From an uncultured Campylobacter sp. (lineage in GTDB: Bacteria > Campylobacterota > Campylobacteria > Campylobacterales > Campylobacteraceae), in NCBI RefSeq assembly GCF_938031315.1, contig NZ_CALHHT010000450.1, forward strand, positions 1-8,310: a stretch of DNA of 8,310 bases, written 5' to 3'. Under the pieces are notes generated by a model. It was not told where the DNA came from. It searched no databases and was given only the letters and a program-made list of their open reading frames with translations. A program made the position numbers and the translations under genes. This document shows, one piece after another, positions 1 through 7,749 of this stretch (its first letter is position 1; each line of letters begins with the position of its first letter).

Positions 1-2187
1 CTCGTAAAAAGCAAGCGTCGTCACGAGAATTCTGATCATCTCAATGTCTGCGAGGTTGATGTCGGTAAGCAGAGCTTGCAGATCGTCTGCGGCGCGAAAA
101 ATGTTGAGGCAGGGCAATATGTCGCGGTTAGCCTCGTCGGCGCCGTGCTACCTAGCGGTCTTGAGATAAAGCCTGCCAAACTTCGCGGCGTGGAGAGCTT
201 TGGCATGATCTGTTCGGCAACCGAGCTTGGGCTTGCCAAGACGAATGACGGCATTATGGTGCTTGATAGCAGTATCGGCGAGCTCGTGCTGGGCAAGGAG
301 CTGCGCGAGTATGAAATTTTTAACGACGACATTATCGAGATCGAGCTTACCGCTAATCGCGGCGACTGCCTTAGCATCTTGGGCATAGCGCGCGATCTGG
401 GGGCTGCCTTGGATCTTCCGCTAAAAGTAAAGCAGGATTTTGAGGACGCCGACGGCTTGCCCGGCATCGGTAGAATTTTAAGCGTACGTGCAAGCGATGA
501 GATAAGCGCTAAATTTGCTTTTCGAGCTTATGAGATCAAAGGCGAGCTGAAGTTAAATTTAAAGCAGACCTTACGTCTTGCAAGCGTTGGTATTTTGCAA
601 AGCTGCGCGGTGCAAAATTTCATCAACTACGCTACTCACTCTACCGGAGTATTGCTGCGCGCTTATGATTTTGAAAAGATCGCTTCCGCAGATGGCAAGG
701 TAGCGCTTGACATAAAGCCTATGCCAAACGGCGAGTTCGGCGTTTATGCGGGCAAGAGATTGCTTAGCGTAGCAGGGATTTGCCAAGACGCGGAGCTAAA
801 GGCGTGTTGCAGTAGCAAAGTGGTGCTATTAGAGGCAAACTACACCGCGCCACTAATTATCGCCAAAGCAGTAAACGAAAACAAAAGCCTAAAGGGCGAC
901 GAGCACGTGTATCGCTCGAGCAGAGGCAGCGAGCCGAAGCTAAGGGCGGGGCTTGATCTGCTATTTAGATTGCTTGTAAAAAACAGCGCCGTTAGCCTAT
1001 ATGCCGGCACGCAAAGGGTTTCAAACGCTTTGGAGCCGCTTATCGTGGGCTTTAGCGAAAAAGAGATAAACTCAATGATCGGCGCGCAAATTCCGCGCGA
1101 TAAGATCGTAAAAATTTTAAAAAGGCTGGGCTTTGATGTGGGCGTCGAAGCCGATCTAATCACCGCCAAGGTGCCGCCTTTCCGCCACGATATCGTAAAT
1201 TCTCACGACGTGTGCGAGGAGATCGTGCGTATCGTGGGCATCGACAATATCGCCGCAGCGCCGCTAAGCTTCTACGAGAAAAACCGCCTAAACGATACCT
1301 ATGCAAATTTACAAAACGGACGTAAGCTTCGCAGTAAGGCGGCAGCAGTAGGATTTTTCGAGTGCGTACATTATGTATTTGACGACGGCAAGGCGCTGCA
1401 AAGCTTAGGCTTTGCGCCGTGCAAGGTTAAAATTTTAAATCCGATAAACGGCGAGCTGGACGCGCTAAGACCGACGCTGATTAATCATCTGTTGGAGTCT
1501 GCTGAGCGAAATTTAAAGAATTCTCGCAAAAGCGTCAAGCTTTTTGAGCTAGGAGAGGTCTTTGACGAAGGCGGCGCGCAGAGCCTAAGGCTGGGCTTTA
1601 TCGCTAGCGGACTAAAGGCGGAGCCCTCTATCGCGGTCGGCGCAAAACCTGCCACAGTGGATTTTTTGTATTTTGCAAATTTAATCCAAAGCGTCATCGG
1701 TAAATTTAATGTCAGGTTGCCTGGCGAAAATTTGAAATTTTTAAGCGAATTCGAGCAAGCTCAGATCGAGCAGGGTGGGCAGATAGTGGGCTTTATCGGG
1801 CGCGTGGATTACGCCGTAGAGGCGGGGCGCGATCTAGATAAAAGCTATCTGTGCGAGATCGATTTTTCCAAGCTTAAATTTAAAAATATCGTAGCGGACG
1901 CTTATTCGAAGTTTCCTAGCGTATCGCGCGATCTAAGTATTTTGGTGCCGAGCGGAATGCGTTTCGAGCAGATCAAGCAGTGCATAGACGCCCTTAAAAT
2001 TGAGGCGCTAAAGGAATTTATCCCGAGCGATCTTTACGGCGACGAAAGCCTGGGCGATTCAAAGAGCCTGACGATCAGACTTACTTTCCAAGACCTTCAA
2101 AAAACCCTCTGTGACGAGGAAGTGGCGGGCTTTACCGATAAAATTTTAGCCGCGCTTAGCAGCGAGCTGGGGCTTGGGCTGCGATGA
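1..2187 (+). CDS. pheT: Phenylalanine--tRNA ligase beta subunit, 5'-partial
   Basis: Beta subunit of the cytoplasmic (alpha-beta)2 PheRS, which charges tRNA-Phe with PheS. The frame is open from base 1, and the codons before the TTG at 76 already encode the conserved start of the tRNA-binding OB fold (NSDHLNVCEVDVG). The gene therefore begins upstream, and roughly 45-50 residues are missing compared with usual bacterial PheT (about 770-800). Visible residues, counted from base 1: EMAP-like tRNA-binding domain about 1-95; B3/4 editing domain about 170-320; B5 domain about 347-420 with the metal-binding pattern PPFRHD...HDVCEE (D397, D403, E406, E407); catalytic-like core about 430-625; C-terminal FDX-ACB anticodon-binding domain about 634-727, opening YSKFPSVSRDLS. 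Several B3/4 residues known to form the tyrosine-editing pocket look replaced (see findings). The stop overlaps the aroA start as ATGA, implying translational coupling. pheS is expected just upstream, outside the window. Identification is secure. Confidence 0.97.
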   Translation, partial: LVKSKRRHENSDHLNVCEVDVGKQSLQIVCGAKNVEAGQYVAVSLVGAVLPSGLEIKPAKLRGVESFGMICSATELGLAKTNDGIMVLDSSIGELVLGKELREYEIFNDDIIEIELTANRGDCLSILGIARDLGAALDLPLKVKQDFEDADGLPGIGRILSVRASDEISAKFAFRAYEIKGELKLNLKQTLRLASVGILQSCAVQNFINYATHSTGVLLRAYDFEKIASADGKVALDIKPMPNGEFGVYAGKRLLSVAGICQDAELKACCSSKVVLLEANYTAPLIIAKAVNENKSLKGDEHVYRSSRGSEPKLRAGLDLLFRLLVKNSAVSLYAGTQRVSNALEPLIVGFSEKEINSMIGAQIPRDKIVKILKRLGFDVGVEADLITAKVPPFRHDIVNSHDVCEEIVRIVGIDNIAAAPLSFYEKNRLNDTYANLQNGRKLRSKAAAVGFFECVHYVFDDGKALQSLGFAPCKVKILNPINGELDALRPTLINHLLESAERNLKNSRKSVKLFELGEVFDEGGAQSLRLGFIASGLKAEPSIAVGAKPATVDFLYFANLIQSVIGKFNVRLPGENLKFLSEFEQAQIEQGGQIVGFIGRVDYAVEAGRDLDKSYLCEIDFSKLKFKNIVADAYSKFPSVSRDLSILVPSGMRFEQIKQCIDALKIEALKEFIPSDLYGDESLGDSKSLTIRLTFQDLQKTLCDEEVAGFTDKILAALSSELGLGLR

Positions 2188-3458
2188 GAATTTTTGCGCA
2201 AGCGGGCCCTTTGCGAGCGGAGATCTCAAACATCGCCGCGGATAAATCGATCTCGCATCGTGCGGCGATCTTTTCGCTGCTAGCGGAGGGGACGAGCAAA
2301 ATTTCAAACTATCTAGCCGCCGAGGATACGCTAAATACGCTAAAAATAGTGGAGCTTTTGGGCGCTTGCGTGCAGCGCGATGCGGGCGAAATTTTAATCA
2401 CTCCGCCGGAAGTTATCAAAGAGCCTAACGTTCCGCTTGATTGCGGCAACTCGGGTACGGCGATGCGGCTATTTATGGGCTTTTTGGCGGGACGCGAGGG
2501 CTTTTTCGTGCTGTGCGGCGATCGGTATCTAAGCGAGCGCCCGATGAGGCGCGTTGCGGATCCGCTTTGCAAAGTAGGCGCTAAAATTTACGGACGAGCA
2601 GGCGGCGAAAAGGCGCCTATTGCGGTGCTGGGGCAAAAGCTTGGGTATTTTGAATACGCGAGTAAGATTGCGTCCGCGCAGGTTAAGACCGCTCTGATTT
2701 TAGCGGCCTTGCGCGGCAGCGGGTGTAAATTTAGCGAGCCCGAGCTTAGCCGCGATCATAGCGAGCGGATGCTGAAAGCGATGGGCGCGCAAATTTCGCA
2801 AAACGGCCTTGCGATCGAAGTCGCGCCGCTTAGCTCTCCGCTTAAGCCACTTGAAATTTTTATCCCAAACGACCCTAGCTCGGCGTTTTTTTTCGCCGTC
2901 GCCGCGGCGATAATTCCTGGCTCGCGTATTGTGCTAAAAAATATGATGCTAAACAAAACCCGCATAGAGGCGTATGAAATTTTAAAACGCATGGGCGCCG
3001 AGGTAAAATTTCATAAAACGAGCGAAATTTACGAGCAGATCGGCGATATAGAGGTCGCTTACGCGCCGCTTCACGCCGTGGAGGTAAGCGAAAACATCTC
3101 CTGGCTTATAGACGAAGCGCCTGCGCTTGCGATCGCCTTTGCCTGCGCACAGGGAAGTAGCGTGCTTAGAAATGCCGCCGAGCTGCGCGTAAAGGAGTGC
3201 GACCGCATAAAGGTAACCTGCGAAGGGCTTCGCGCCTGCGGTATCAAGGCTCGCGAGCTGCAGGACGGCTGGCAGATCGAAGGCGGCGAGGCGAACGCGG
3301 CGATCATCACGCCGAGCGGAGATCATCGCATCGCGATGAGCTTTGCGATTTTGGGTTTAAGATCGGGGATGATCATCGAGGATAGCGATTGTATCGCGAC
3401 ATCGTTTCCAAATTTCGCTGCGATTTTAAGACAGATCGGGGTCGGCGTTGAAGATTGA
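2184..3458 (+). CDS. aroA: 3-phosphoshikimate 1-carboxyvinyltransferase (EPSP synthase)
   Basis: Cytoplasmic enzyme of the shikimate pathway. It transfers the enolpyruvyl group of PEP to shikimate-3-phosphate, the step before chorismate. The 424-aa length is normal. Motifs in order: DKSISHR (K21, S22, R26; S3P binding), LDCGNSGTAMR (86-95; PEP loop), RYLSERPMRR (114-123), SAQVK (164-168), RDHSERML (190-197), NDPSSAFFF (229-237), IDEAPALAIA (309-318; catalytic D310), RVKECDRI (335-342; E338), GDHRIAMS (379-386) and TSFPNF (406-411). The DHSERML, NDPSSAF and IDEAPALA motifs, and Ser407 where the E. coli enzyme has Lys411, put it with the class II (Bacillus/CP4-like) branch rather than the E. 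coli type. The PEP-loop glycine (G91) is kept. The ATG shares its bases with the pheT stop (4-nt overlap), and the gene overlaps ispH by 11 nt, so it is the middle of a coupled operon. No independent promoter or terminator is visible. Confidence 0.98.
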   Translation: MRIFAQAGPLRAEISNIAADKSISHRAAIFSLLAEGTSKISNYLAAEDTLNTLKIVELLGACVQRDAGEILITPPEVIKEPNVPLDCGNSGTAMRLFMGFLAGREGFFVLCGDRYLSERPMRRVADPLCKVGAKIYGRAGGEKAPIAVLGQKLGYFEYASKIASAQVKTALILAALRGSGCKFSEPELSRDHSERMLKAMGAQISQNGLAIEVAPLSSPLKPLEIFIPNDPSSAFFFAVAAAIIPGSRIVLKNMMLNKTRIEAYEILKRMGAEVKFHKTSEIYEQIGDIEVAYAPLHAVEVSENISWLIDEAPALAIAFACAQGSSVLRNAAELRVKECDRIKVTCEGLRACGIKARELQDGWQIEGGEANAAIITPSGDHRIAMSFAILGLRSGMIIEDSDCIATSFPNFAAILRQIGVGVED

Positions 3459-4284
3459 GATGGCCAAAAGCTACGGCTTTTGCTTCGGCGTCAAGCGCGC
3501 GATCAAGATCGCAGAAAGCGCCGGTGAGGCCGCTACAATCGGCGAACTGATACATAATGCCGAAGAGATTAACCGTTTAAAGCAAAATTTCGGCGTCAAA
3601 ACCTTAGAGGGCGTTAGCGAGATCAAGGACGAGCAAAAGCTCATCATCCGCACGCACGGCATCCAAAAGGACGATCTGCAAAGATTAAAGGCGCAAAATA
3701 AAGAGCTCATCGACGCTACCTGCCCCTTCGTGACCAAGCCGCAGCAGATCGTAGAAAAGATGAGCGCGGAGGGCTATGATATCGTGATCTTCGGCGATAA
3801 AAATCATCCCGAGGTAAAGGGCGTGAAGTCCTACGCAAAATCGCGCGTATTCGTGATCATGGATACGAAGGAACTGCAAGACGTCAAGCTCGGTTCGCGC
3901 GTCGCGCTCGTTTCGCAGACTACGAAAAAGATAGAAAGCTTTACTAAAATCGCGGATTTTTTGATGCAGCGCGCGAGGGAGCTGAGAATTTTTAATACGA
4001 TTTGCAACGCGACGCTGGAAAATCAAGAGGCCGTAAAAAGCCTGTCGCAAAAGGCCGACGTGATGATAATCGTAGGCGGGAAAAATTCCTCCAACACCAA
4101 GCAGCTTTTTTTAATTTCGCAGAATTTTTGCAAAGACAGCTATCTCATAGAAAACGAAAGCGAGCTTGAGCGCTCGTGGTTTGAAAACAAAAGCCTCTGC
4201 GGCATCTCCGCAGGAGCCAGCACGCCCGATTGGATCATCAAAAAAGTAGTAGCGCGAATCGAAAATCTAACGCAGAATTTATAA
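3448..4284 (+). CDS. ispH: 4-hydroxy-3-methylbut-2-enyl diphosphate reductase
   Basis: IspH (LytB) reduces HMBPP to IPP and DMAPP, the last step of the MEP isoprenoid pathway, using an oxygen-sensitive iron-sulfur cluster in the cytoplasm. Length is 278 aa, normal for the short bacterial form. The three cluster cysteines are present: C12 (YGFCFG), C92 (DATCPFV) and C186 (NTICNAT). Substrate-pocket residues are H36 (LIHN), H70 (RTHG), H120 and E122 (HPEV), T158 (SQTTK), the GKNSSNT loop (211-217) and S258 in SAGASTP. I chose the TTG at 3448 because the encoded MKIEMAKSYGFCFG lines up with the family N-terminus (MKIELA-type, C12); the next ATG at 3460 would remove four conserved residues. A GGGG stretch at 3438-3441 lies 6 nt before the TTG. 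The 11-nt overlap with aroA suggests coupled, re-initiated translation. The overlap, the rare start codon and the weak ribosome binding site may keep its yield below that of aroA. Confidence 0.97.
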   Translation: MKIEMAKSYGFCFGVKRAIKIAESAGEAATIGELIHNAEEINRLKQNFGVKTLEGVSEIKDEQKLIIRTHGIQKDDLQRLKAQNKELIDATCPFVTKPQQIVEKMSAEGYDIVIFGDKNHPEVKGVKSYAKSRVFVIMDTKELQDVKLGSRVALVSQTTKKIESFTKIADFLMQRARELRIFNTICNATLENQEAVKSLSQKADVMIIVGGKNSSNTKQLFLISQNFCKDSYLIENESELERSWFENKSLCGISAGASTPDWIIKKVVARIENLTQNL

Positions 4285-4290
4285 GCCCTC

Positions 4291-4322
4291 TTATCAAATT
4301 TACTCTTAGAAATTTATCAAAT
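4291..4322 (+). repeat. 9-nt direct repeat upstream of rpsA
   Basis: TTATCAAAT occurs exactly at 4291-4299 and again at 4314-4322, start to start 23 nt, about two helical turns. The second copy ends 17 nt before the candidate -10 box of rpsA, so it covers the -35 area. It could be a tandem operator or UP-like element, or chance in AT-rich spacer DNA. Confidence 0.4.
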
Positions 4323-4351
4323 CGAAAGCAAATTTTGGCTAGAATCGCGCA
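4317..4351 (+). promoter_or_regulatory. Candidate sigma70-type promoter for rpsA
   Basis: TAGAAT at 4340-4345 resembles a -10 box (one mismatch to TATAAT). It is preceded by TTTTGGC, which resembles the T-rich, TG-containing extended -10 of Campylobacter promoters. The -35 position (TCAAAT, 4317-4322) is poor, as is usual in this genus. Transcription would start near 4351-4353, giving a leader of about 45 nt. This is the only intergenic space between ispH and rpsA, and no terminator is visible in it, so operon read-through is also likely. Confidence 0.4.
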
Positions 4352-4396
4352 TTTTAGTTCTTTTCAAAAAAGCACAAATAAATTTAAAGGAAGCAT

Positions 4397-6064
4397 ATGG
4401 CTGAGGTGAACGAGAAGGTTCAAAACCACGCAGAGGAAGATTTTGCGACATTGTTAGAGGAGTATGACGCCCAAAAGTCTCGAGATGAGGTCGTCACAGG
4501 TAAGGTTATCGCCCTTAAGGACGGCGAGGTTTTCATAGACGTAGGCAGGAAGTCGGAGGGTGTTTTGGACGCCGCCGAGGTTAGCGACCAGCAAGGAAAC
4601 CCGCAGGTTAATGTAGGAGATGACATCAAAGTCGCTATTATCGGAAGCAGAGGCGGTCGCCCGGTCGTATCGTATAAAAAGGCTTTAAAGAAGGAAAAAG
4701 TAAAAGCGTTCATCGACTCCTATGATGAAAACGCAGAAAATATCTATGACGTTAAAATTTTATCGTTTAATAAAGGCGGCTACGTTTGCGCCAACGCAGA
4801 CGACGTGGAATTTTTTATGCCTCGCTCGCAAAGTGCGCTTAAAAACCCAAACGGCGCCATCGGTAAAAATTTCAAAGTAAAGATCATCAAAGTAGATAGA
4901 GATGAGCAAAGCGTCGTCGTATCGCGCAAGAAGCTGCTTGATGAGGATCGTAAAGCAAGTAAAGAGGCGATCGAAAAGGTAGTCGCTACCGAGGGCATTA
5001 TCGAGGGTATCGTTAAAAAGATCACTACCTACGGTATGTTCGTAGATGTAGGCGGCGTGGACGGACTCGTACACTACAGCGAAATTTCATACAAAGGCCC
5101 GGTAAATCCAAGCTCGCTCTACAAAGAGGGCGATAAGGTTCCGGTTAAAGTTATCAAATACGACAACGATAAAAAGCATCTCTCTCTTTCGATCAAAGAA
5201 GCGATGCCAGATCCTTGGAACGAGATCAAAGATAGCCTGGAAGTGGGCGATACTATCCGCGTAAAAGTAAGCAATATCGAGCCTTACGGCGCGTTTGTCG
5301 ATCTTGGCAACGACATCGAGGGCTTTTTACATATCAGCGAAATTTCGTGGGATAAAAATATCAAAAATCCGAAAGATTTCATCAGTGAGGGCGAGGAGCT
5401 CGACGTCGAGGTCGTAGAGATCAACCCTAGCGAGCGCAGGCTGCGCGTGAGCCTTAAAAATTTACTCACCAAGCCGTTTGATGAGTTCGTTGCTAAATAC
5501 AAGGTAGGCGACGTGCTAAAAGGTAGCGTCACTACGATTACAAATTTCGGCGCGTTTGTCAGAATCGACGGAGTAGAGGGACTTTTGCATAACGAAGACG
5601 CTTCGTGGGATCGCGGCGAGAAGTGCAAAAATTTATTCAAAGTAGGCGACGAGATCGAAGTTAAGATCATTAAGATCGACAAAGATACTCAAAAAATTTC
5701 TCTAAATCACAAAGAGCTCGGCGATAGCCCTATTAGCGATTACGCCAAGAGCCACAATCAAGGCGATGTCGTAAAAGGCAAGATCCGCGATATTAAAGAG
5801 TTCGGAATTTTTGTCGAGCTTGGAGGCGGTATCGACGCGCTTATCCGCAAGGAAGATCTTGGCAACGTAAGCGTAGATAGCCTAAAAGTAGGCGACGAGA
5901 TCGAGGCTGCGATCGCTTTCATCGATGAGAAGAAAAACAGAATCCGCCTAAGCGTGCGCAGACTGGCTCATCAGAAGGAGCGCGAGGCGCTAAACGAGAT
6001 CAATAGCAACGACGACGAGAAGCAAAGCCTAGGGGATCTGATCAAAGATCAACTAAATAAATAA
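4397..6064 (+). CDS. rpsA: 30S ribosomal protein S1
   Basis: S1 binds mRNA on the small subunit and helps initiation on structured or weak-SD messages. The 555-aa product has six S1 (OB-fold) repeats: D1 about 31-96, D2 115-179, D3 199-268, D4 283-354, D5 369-438, D6 455-523. D1-D2 are divergent, as expected for the ribosome-docking pair. D3-D5 carry clear RNA-binding S1 signatures: YGMFVDVGGVDGLVHYSEIS, YGAFVDLG with GFLHISEISW, and FGAFVRI with GLLHNEDASW. D6 (FGIFVELGGGIDALIRKEDL) lacks the usual GLxH. The tail after D6 is short and charged. The ATG has a strong AAGGA at 4387-4391, 5 nt upstream, better than the coupled genes before it and in keeping with high expression. The ispH-rpsA adjacency mirrors a fusion of the two proteins known in Clostridia. 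Length and domain count match Campylobacter RpsA. Confidence 0.98.
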   Translation: MAEVNEKVQNHAEEDFATLLEEYDAQKSRDEVVTGKVIALKDGEVFIDVGRKSEGVLDAAEVSDQQGNPQVNVGDDIKVAIIGSRGGRPVVSYKKALKKEKVKAFIDSYDENAENIYDVKILSFNKGGYVCANADDVEFFMPRSQSALKNPNGAIGKNFKVKIIKVDRDEQSVVVSRKKLLDEDRKASKEAIEKVVATEGIIEGIVKKITTYGMFVDVGGVDGLVHYSEISYKGPVNPSSLYKEGDKVPVKVIKYDNDKKHLSLSIKEAMPDPWNEIKDSLEVGDTIRVKVSNIEPYGAFVDLGNDIEGFLHISEISWDKNIKNPKDFISEGEELDVEVVEINPSERRLRVSLKNLLTKPFDEFVAKYKVGDVLKGSVTTITNFGAFVRIDGVEGLLHNEDASWDRGEKCKNLFKVGDEIEVKIIKIDKDTQKISLNHKELGDSPISDYAKSHNQGDVVKGKIRDIKEFGIFVELGGGIDALIRKEDLGNVSVDSLKVGDEIEAAIAFIDEKKNRIRLSVRRLAHQKEREALNEINSNDDEKQSLGDLIKDQLNK

Positions 6065-6070
6065 TTCCTC

Positions 6071-6094
6071 CCGCAAGGCATCCCCGCCTTGCGG
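6071..6094 (+). terminator. Perfect 9-bp hairpin between rpsA and serA
   Basis: CCGCAAGGC (6071-6079) and GCCTTGCGG (6086-6094) are exact inverted repeats around the 6-nt loop ATCCCC. The stem is GC-rich and starts 6 nt after the rpsA stop. The following bases (ACCTACTTCTAAAGG) lack a U-run, so on the + strand this is not a standard intrinsic terminator. It may instead protect the rpsA mRNA 3' end, terminate only partly, or be a processing site, leaving serA to be read from rpsA. No clear separate serA promoter is visible. Confidence 0.5.
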
Positions 6095-6118
6095 ACCTAC
6101 TTCTAAAGGTTAAATTTA

Positions 6119-7696
6119 ATGAAAACTATCATAGTCTGCGACGCAATCCACAAAATCGGTTTTGATCTGCTTAAGCAAGAATCGGACGTTAAAGTAATCG
6201 ACGCCACGAGCGTGTCCAAGAACGAGCTATACGGAATTTTAGGCGATGCGGACGTCGCGATCACCAGAAGCTCTACGGCGGTGGATGAGAAATTCCTTGG
6301 CGCCGGCACCAAGCTAAAAGCGATCGTGCGGGCGGGCGTGGGCGTCGATAACTGCGACATCGACGGCTGCTCCAAGCGCGGCATTATTTTGATGAACGTA
6401 CCTACGGCAAACACCATCGCCGCGGTCGAAATGACCATGTGCCATCTGCTAAATGCGGCGCGCAAATATGTAAATTCCTGCAACGATCTGAAAATTAATA
6501 GAATTTGGAAGCGCGAGAAATGGTACGGCACCGAGCTTTATAAAAAGAGCCTCGGTATCATCGGCTTTGGAAACATTGGCTCGCGCGTGGGGGTGCGCGC
6601 GCTTGCGTTTGGGATGAACGTCATCGCCTATGATCCCTATATCGAGCCTGAGAAGGCCACGAAGCTCGGGGTAAAATATACGAAAAATTTCGACGAAATT
6701 TTATCTTGCGACTTCATCACGATCCATACGCCGAAAAATCAAGAGACGATAAATATGGTAGGCGAGCCGCAAATAGCGAAGATGAAGGACGGCGTACGTC
6801 TAATAAACTGCGCCAGAGGCGGGCTGTATAATGAAAAAGCGCTCGCAAACAATCTACGCAGCGGCAAGATCGCGTATCTTGGCATCGACGTTTTCGACAA
6901 AGAGCCTGCGACCGATCACGAGCTTTTGGATATCGAAAATTTAAGCGCCACTCCACATCTTGGCGCAAACACGCTCGAATCGCAAAGCAATATCGCCAGA
7001 GAAGCCGCAGAGCAGGCGATCAGCGCCGCACGCGGCTTAAATTATCCAAACGCCTTAAATTTGCCGCTTAAGCTCGAGGATTTGCCGCGCGGTATCGAGC
7101 CGTATATAAATTTGGTCTCCAAAATGGCTTATCTTGCGGCGCAGATCAACAAAGGCCCGATCAAATCGATTCGCATCGAGGGCAGCGGCGAGGTGGTGCA
7201 GTATCTAAAATCGATGCTCGTTTTTGCCATCGTAGGCGCGCTGCACGATTCTTTGGGCGATTCGCTAAATTACGTCAATGCTAAATTTCTTGCGGATGAA
7301 AAGGGGATCGAGACGAGCTTCGGCGAGCTTGCAAACAGCGTCTATAAAAGCGAGATCGCGGTAAAAATTATGACCGACGAGGCGATCTCAAACGTCGCAG
7401 GTACGGTCTTTGACGGCAGCGAGGAGCGCATCGTAAATATCGGCGGATTTAAGACCGATTTTAAGCCGAAGGGCAAGATGATAATCTTCAAAAACACCGA
7501 CGTGCCGGGCGTTATCAAATCCGTAAGCACGATCCTAGCCGACGAAAACATCAATATCGCGGACTTCCGCTTAGGCAGAGGCGAGGAGGGGGATGCTTTG
7601 GCGGTCATTTTGGTCGATTCCGAAGTGCAAAAAAGCACGCTTGATAAGCTGGCGGCGCTTCAAACCTGCCTAATGGTGCGCTACGCGGCGCTTTAA
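6119..7696 (+). CDS. serA: D-3-phosphoglycerate dehydrogenase
   Basis: NAD-dependent oxidation of 3-phosphoglycerate to 3-phosphohydroxypyruvate, the first step of serine synthesis, in the cytoplasm. The 525 aa match the long form with four regions: substrate-binding part about 1-97 and 290-315 (R50 in TRSST; RAGVGVDN 71-78), Rossmann domain about 98-289 with GFGNIG (149-154) and D172 for NAD preference, an intervening ASB-type domain about 320-450, and a C-terminal ACT domain about 453-525 (NINIADFRLGRGEEGDALAV). Catalytic residues are R233 (NCARGG), E262 (DKEP) and H280 (TPHLGA). The ACT and ASB domains suggest feedback control by serine, though serine binding is not proven by sequence alone. 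The ATG at 6119 has AAAGG at 6105-6109, 9 nt upstream. It follows rpsA by 54 nt with the hairpin between, and is followed by a strong terminator, so it is the last gene of the run. Confidence 0.97.
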   Translation: MKTIIVCDAIHKIGFDLLKQESDVKVIDATSVSKNELYGILGDADVAITRSSTAVDEKFLGAGTKLKAIVRAGVGVDNCDIDGCSKRGIILMNVPTANTIAAVEMTMCHLLNAARKYVNSCNDLKINRIWKREKWYGTELYKKSLGIIGFGNIGSRVGVRALAFGMNVIAYDPYIEPEKATKLGVKYTKNFDEILSCDFITIHTPKNQETINMVGEPQIAKMKDGVRLINCARGGLYNEKALANNLRSGKIAYLGIDVFDKEPATDHELLDIENLSATPHLGANTLESQSNIAREAAEQAISAARGLNYPNALNLPLKLEDLPRGIEPYINLVSKMAYLAAQINKGPIKSIRIEGSGEVVQYLKSMLVFAIVGALHDSLGDSLNYVNAKFLADEKGIETSFGELANSVYKSEIAVKIMTDEAISNVAGTVFDGSEERIVNIGGFKTDFKPKGKMIIFKNTDVPGVIKSVSTILADENINIADFRLGRGEEGDALAVILVDSEVQKSTLDKLAALQTCLMVRYAAL

Positions 7697-7711
7697 TCTT
7701 TTCCTGCTTAG

Positions 7712-7749
7712 GAGGCGGAATTTTAAATTTCGCCTCGTTTTAATTCTTT
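7712..7749 (+). terminator. Intrinsic terminator after serA
   Basis: GAGGCG (7712-7717) pairs with CGCCTC (7731-7736). The pairing continues inward through G-U and four A-T pairs (7718-7722 with 7726-7730), giving an 11-bp stem and a 3-nt loop. It is followed by GTTTTAATTCTTT. It lies 15 nt after the serA stop. The inner stem contains an AAATTT word. Confidence 0.85.

Noticed and set aside
76..78. TTG as the start of pheT
   Set aside because: The codons upstream to base 1 encode conserved PheT sequence, so the true start is outside the window.
2982..3326. Long minus-strand frames inside aroA, as in the other genes
   Set aside because: They are shadows of strongly conserved coding sequence on the other strand, and their products match no family I know.
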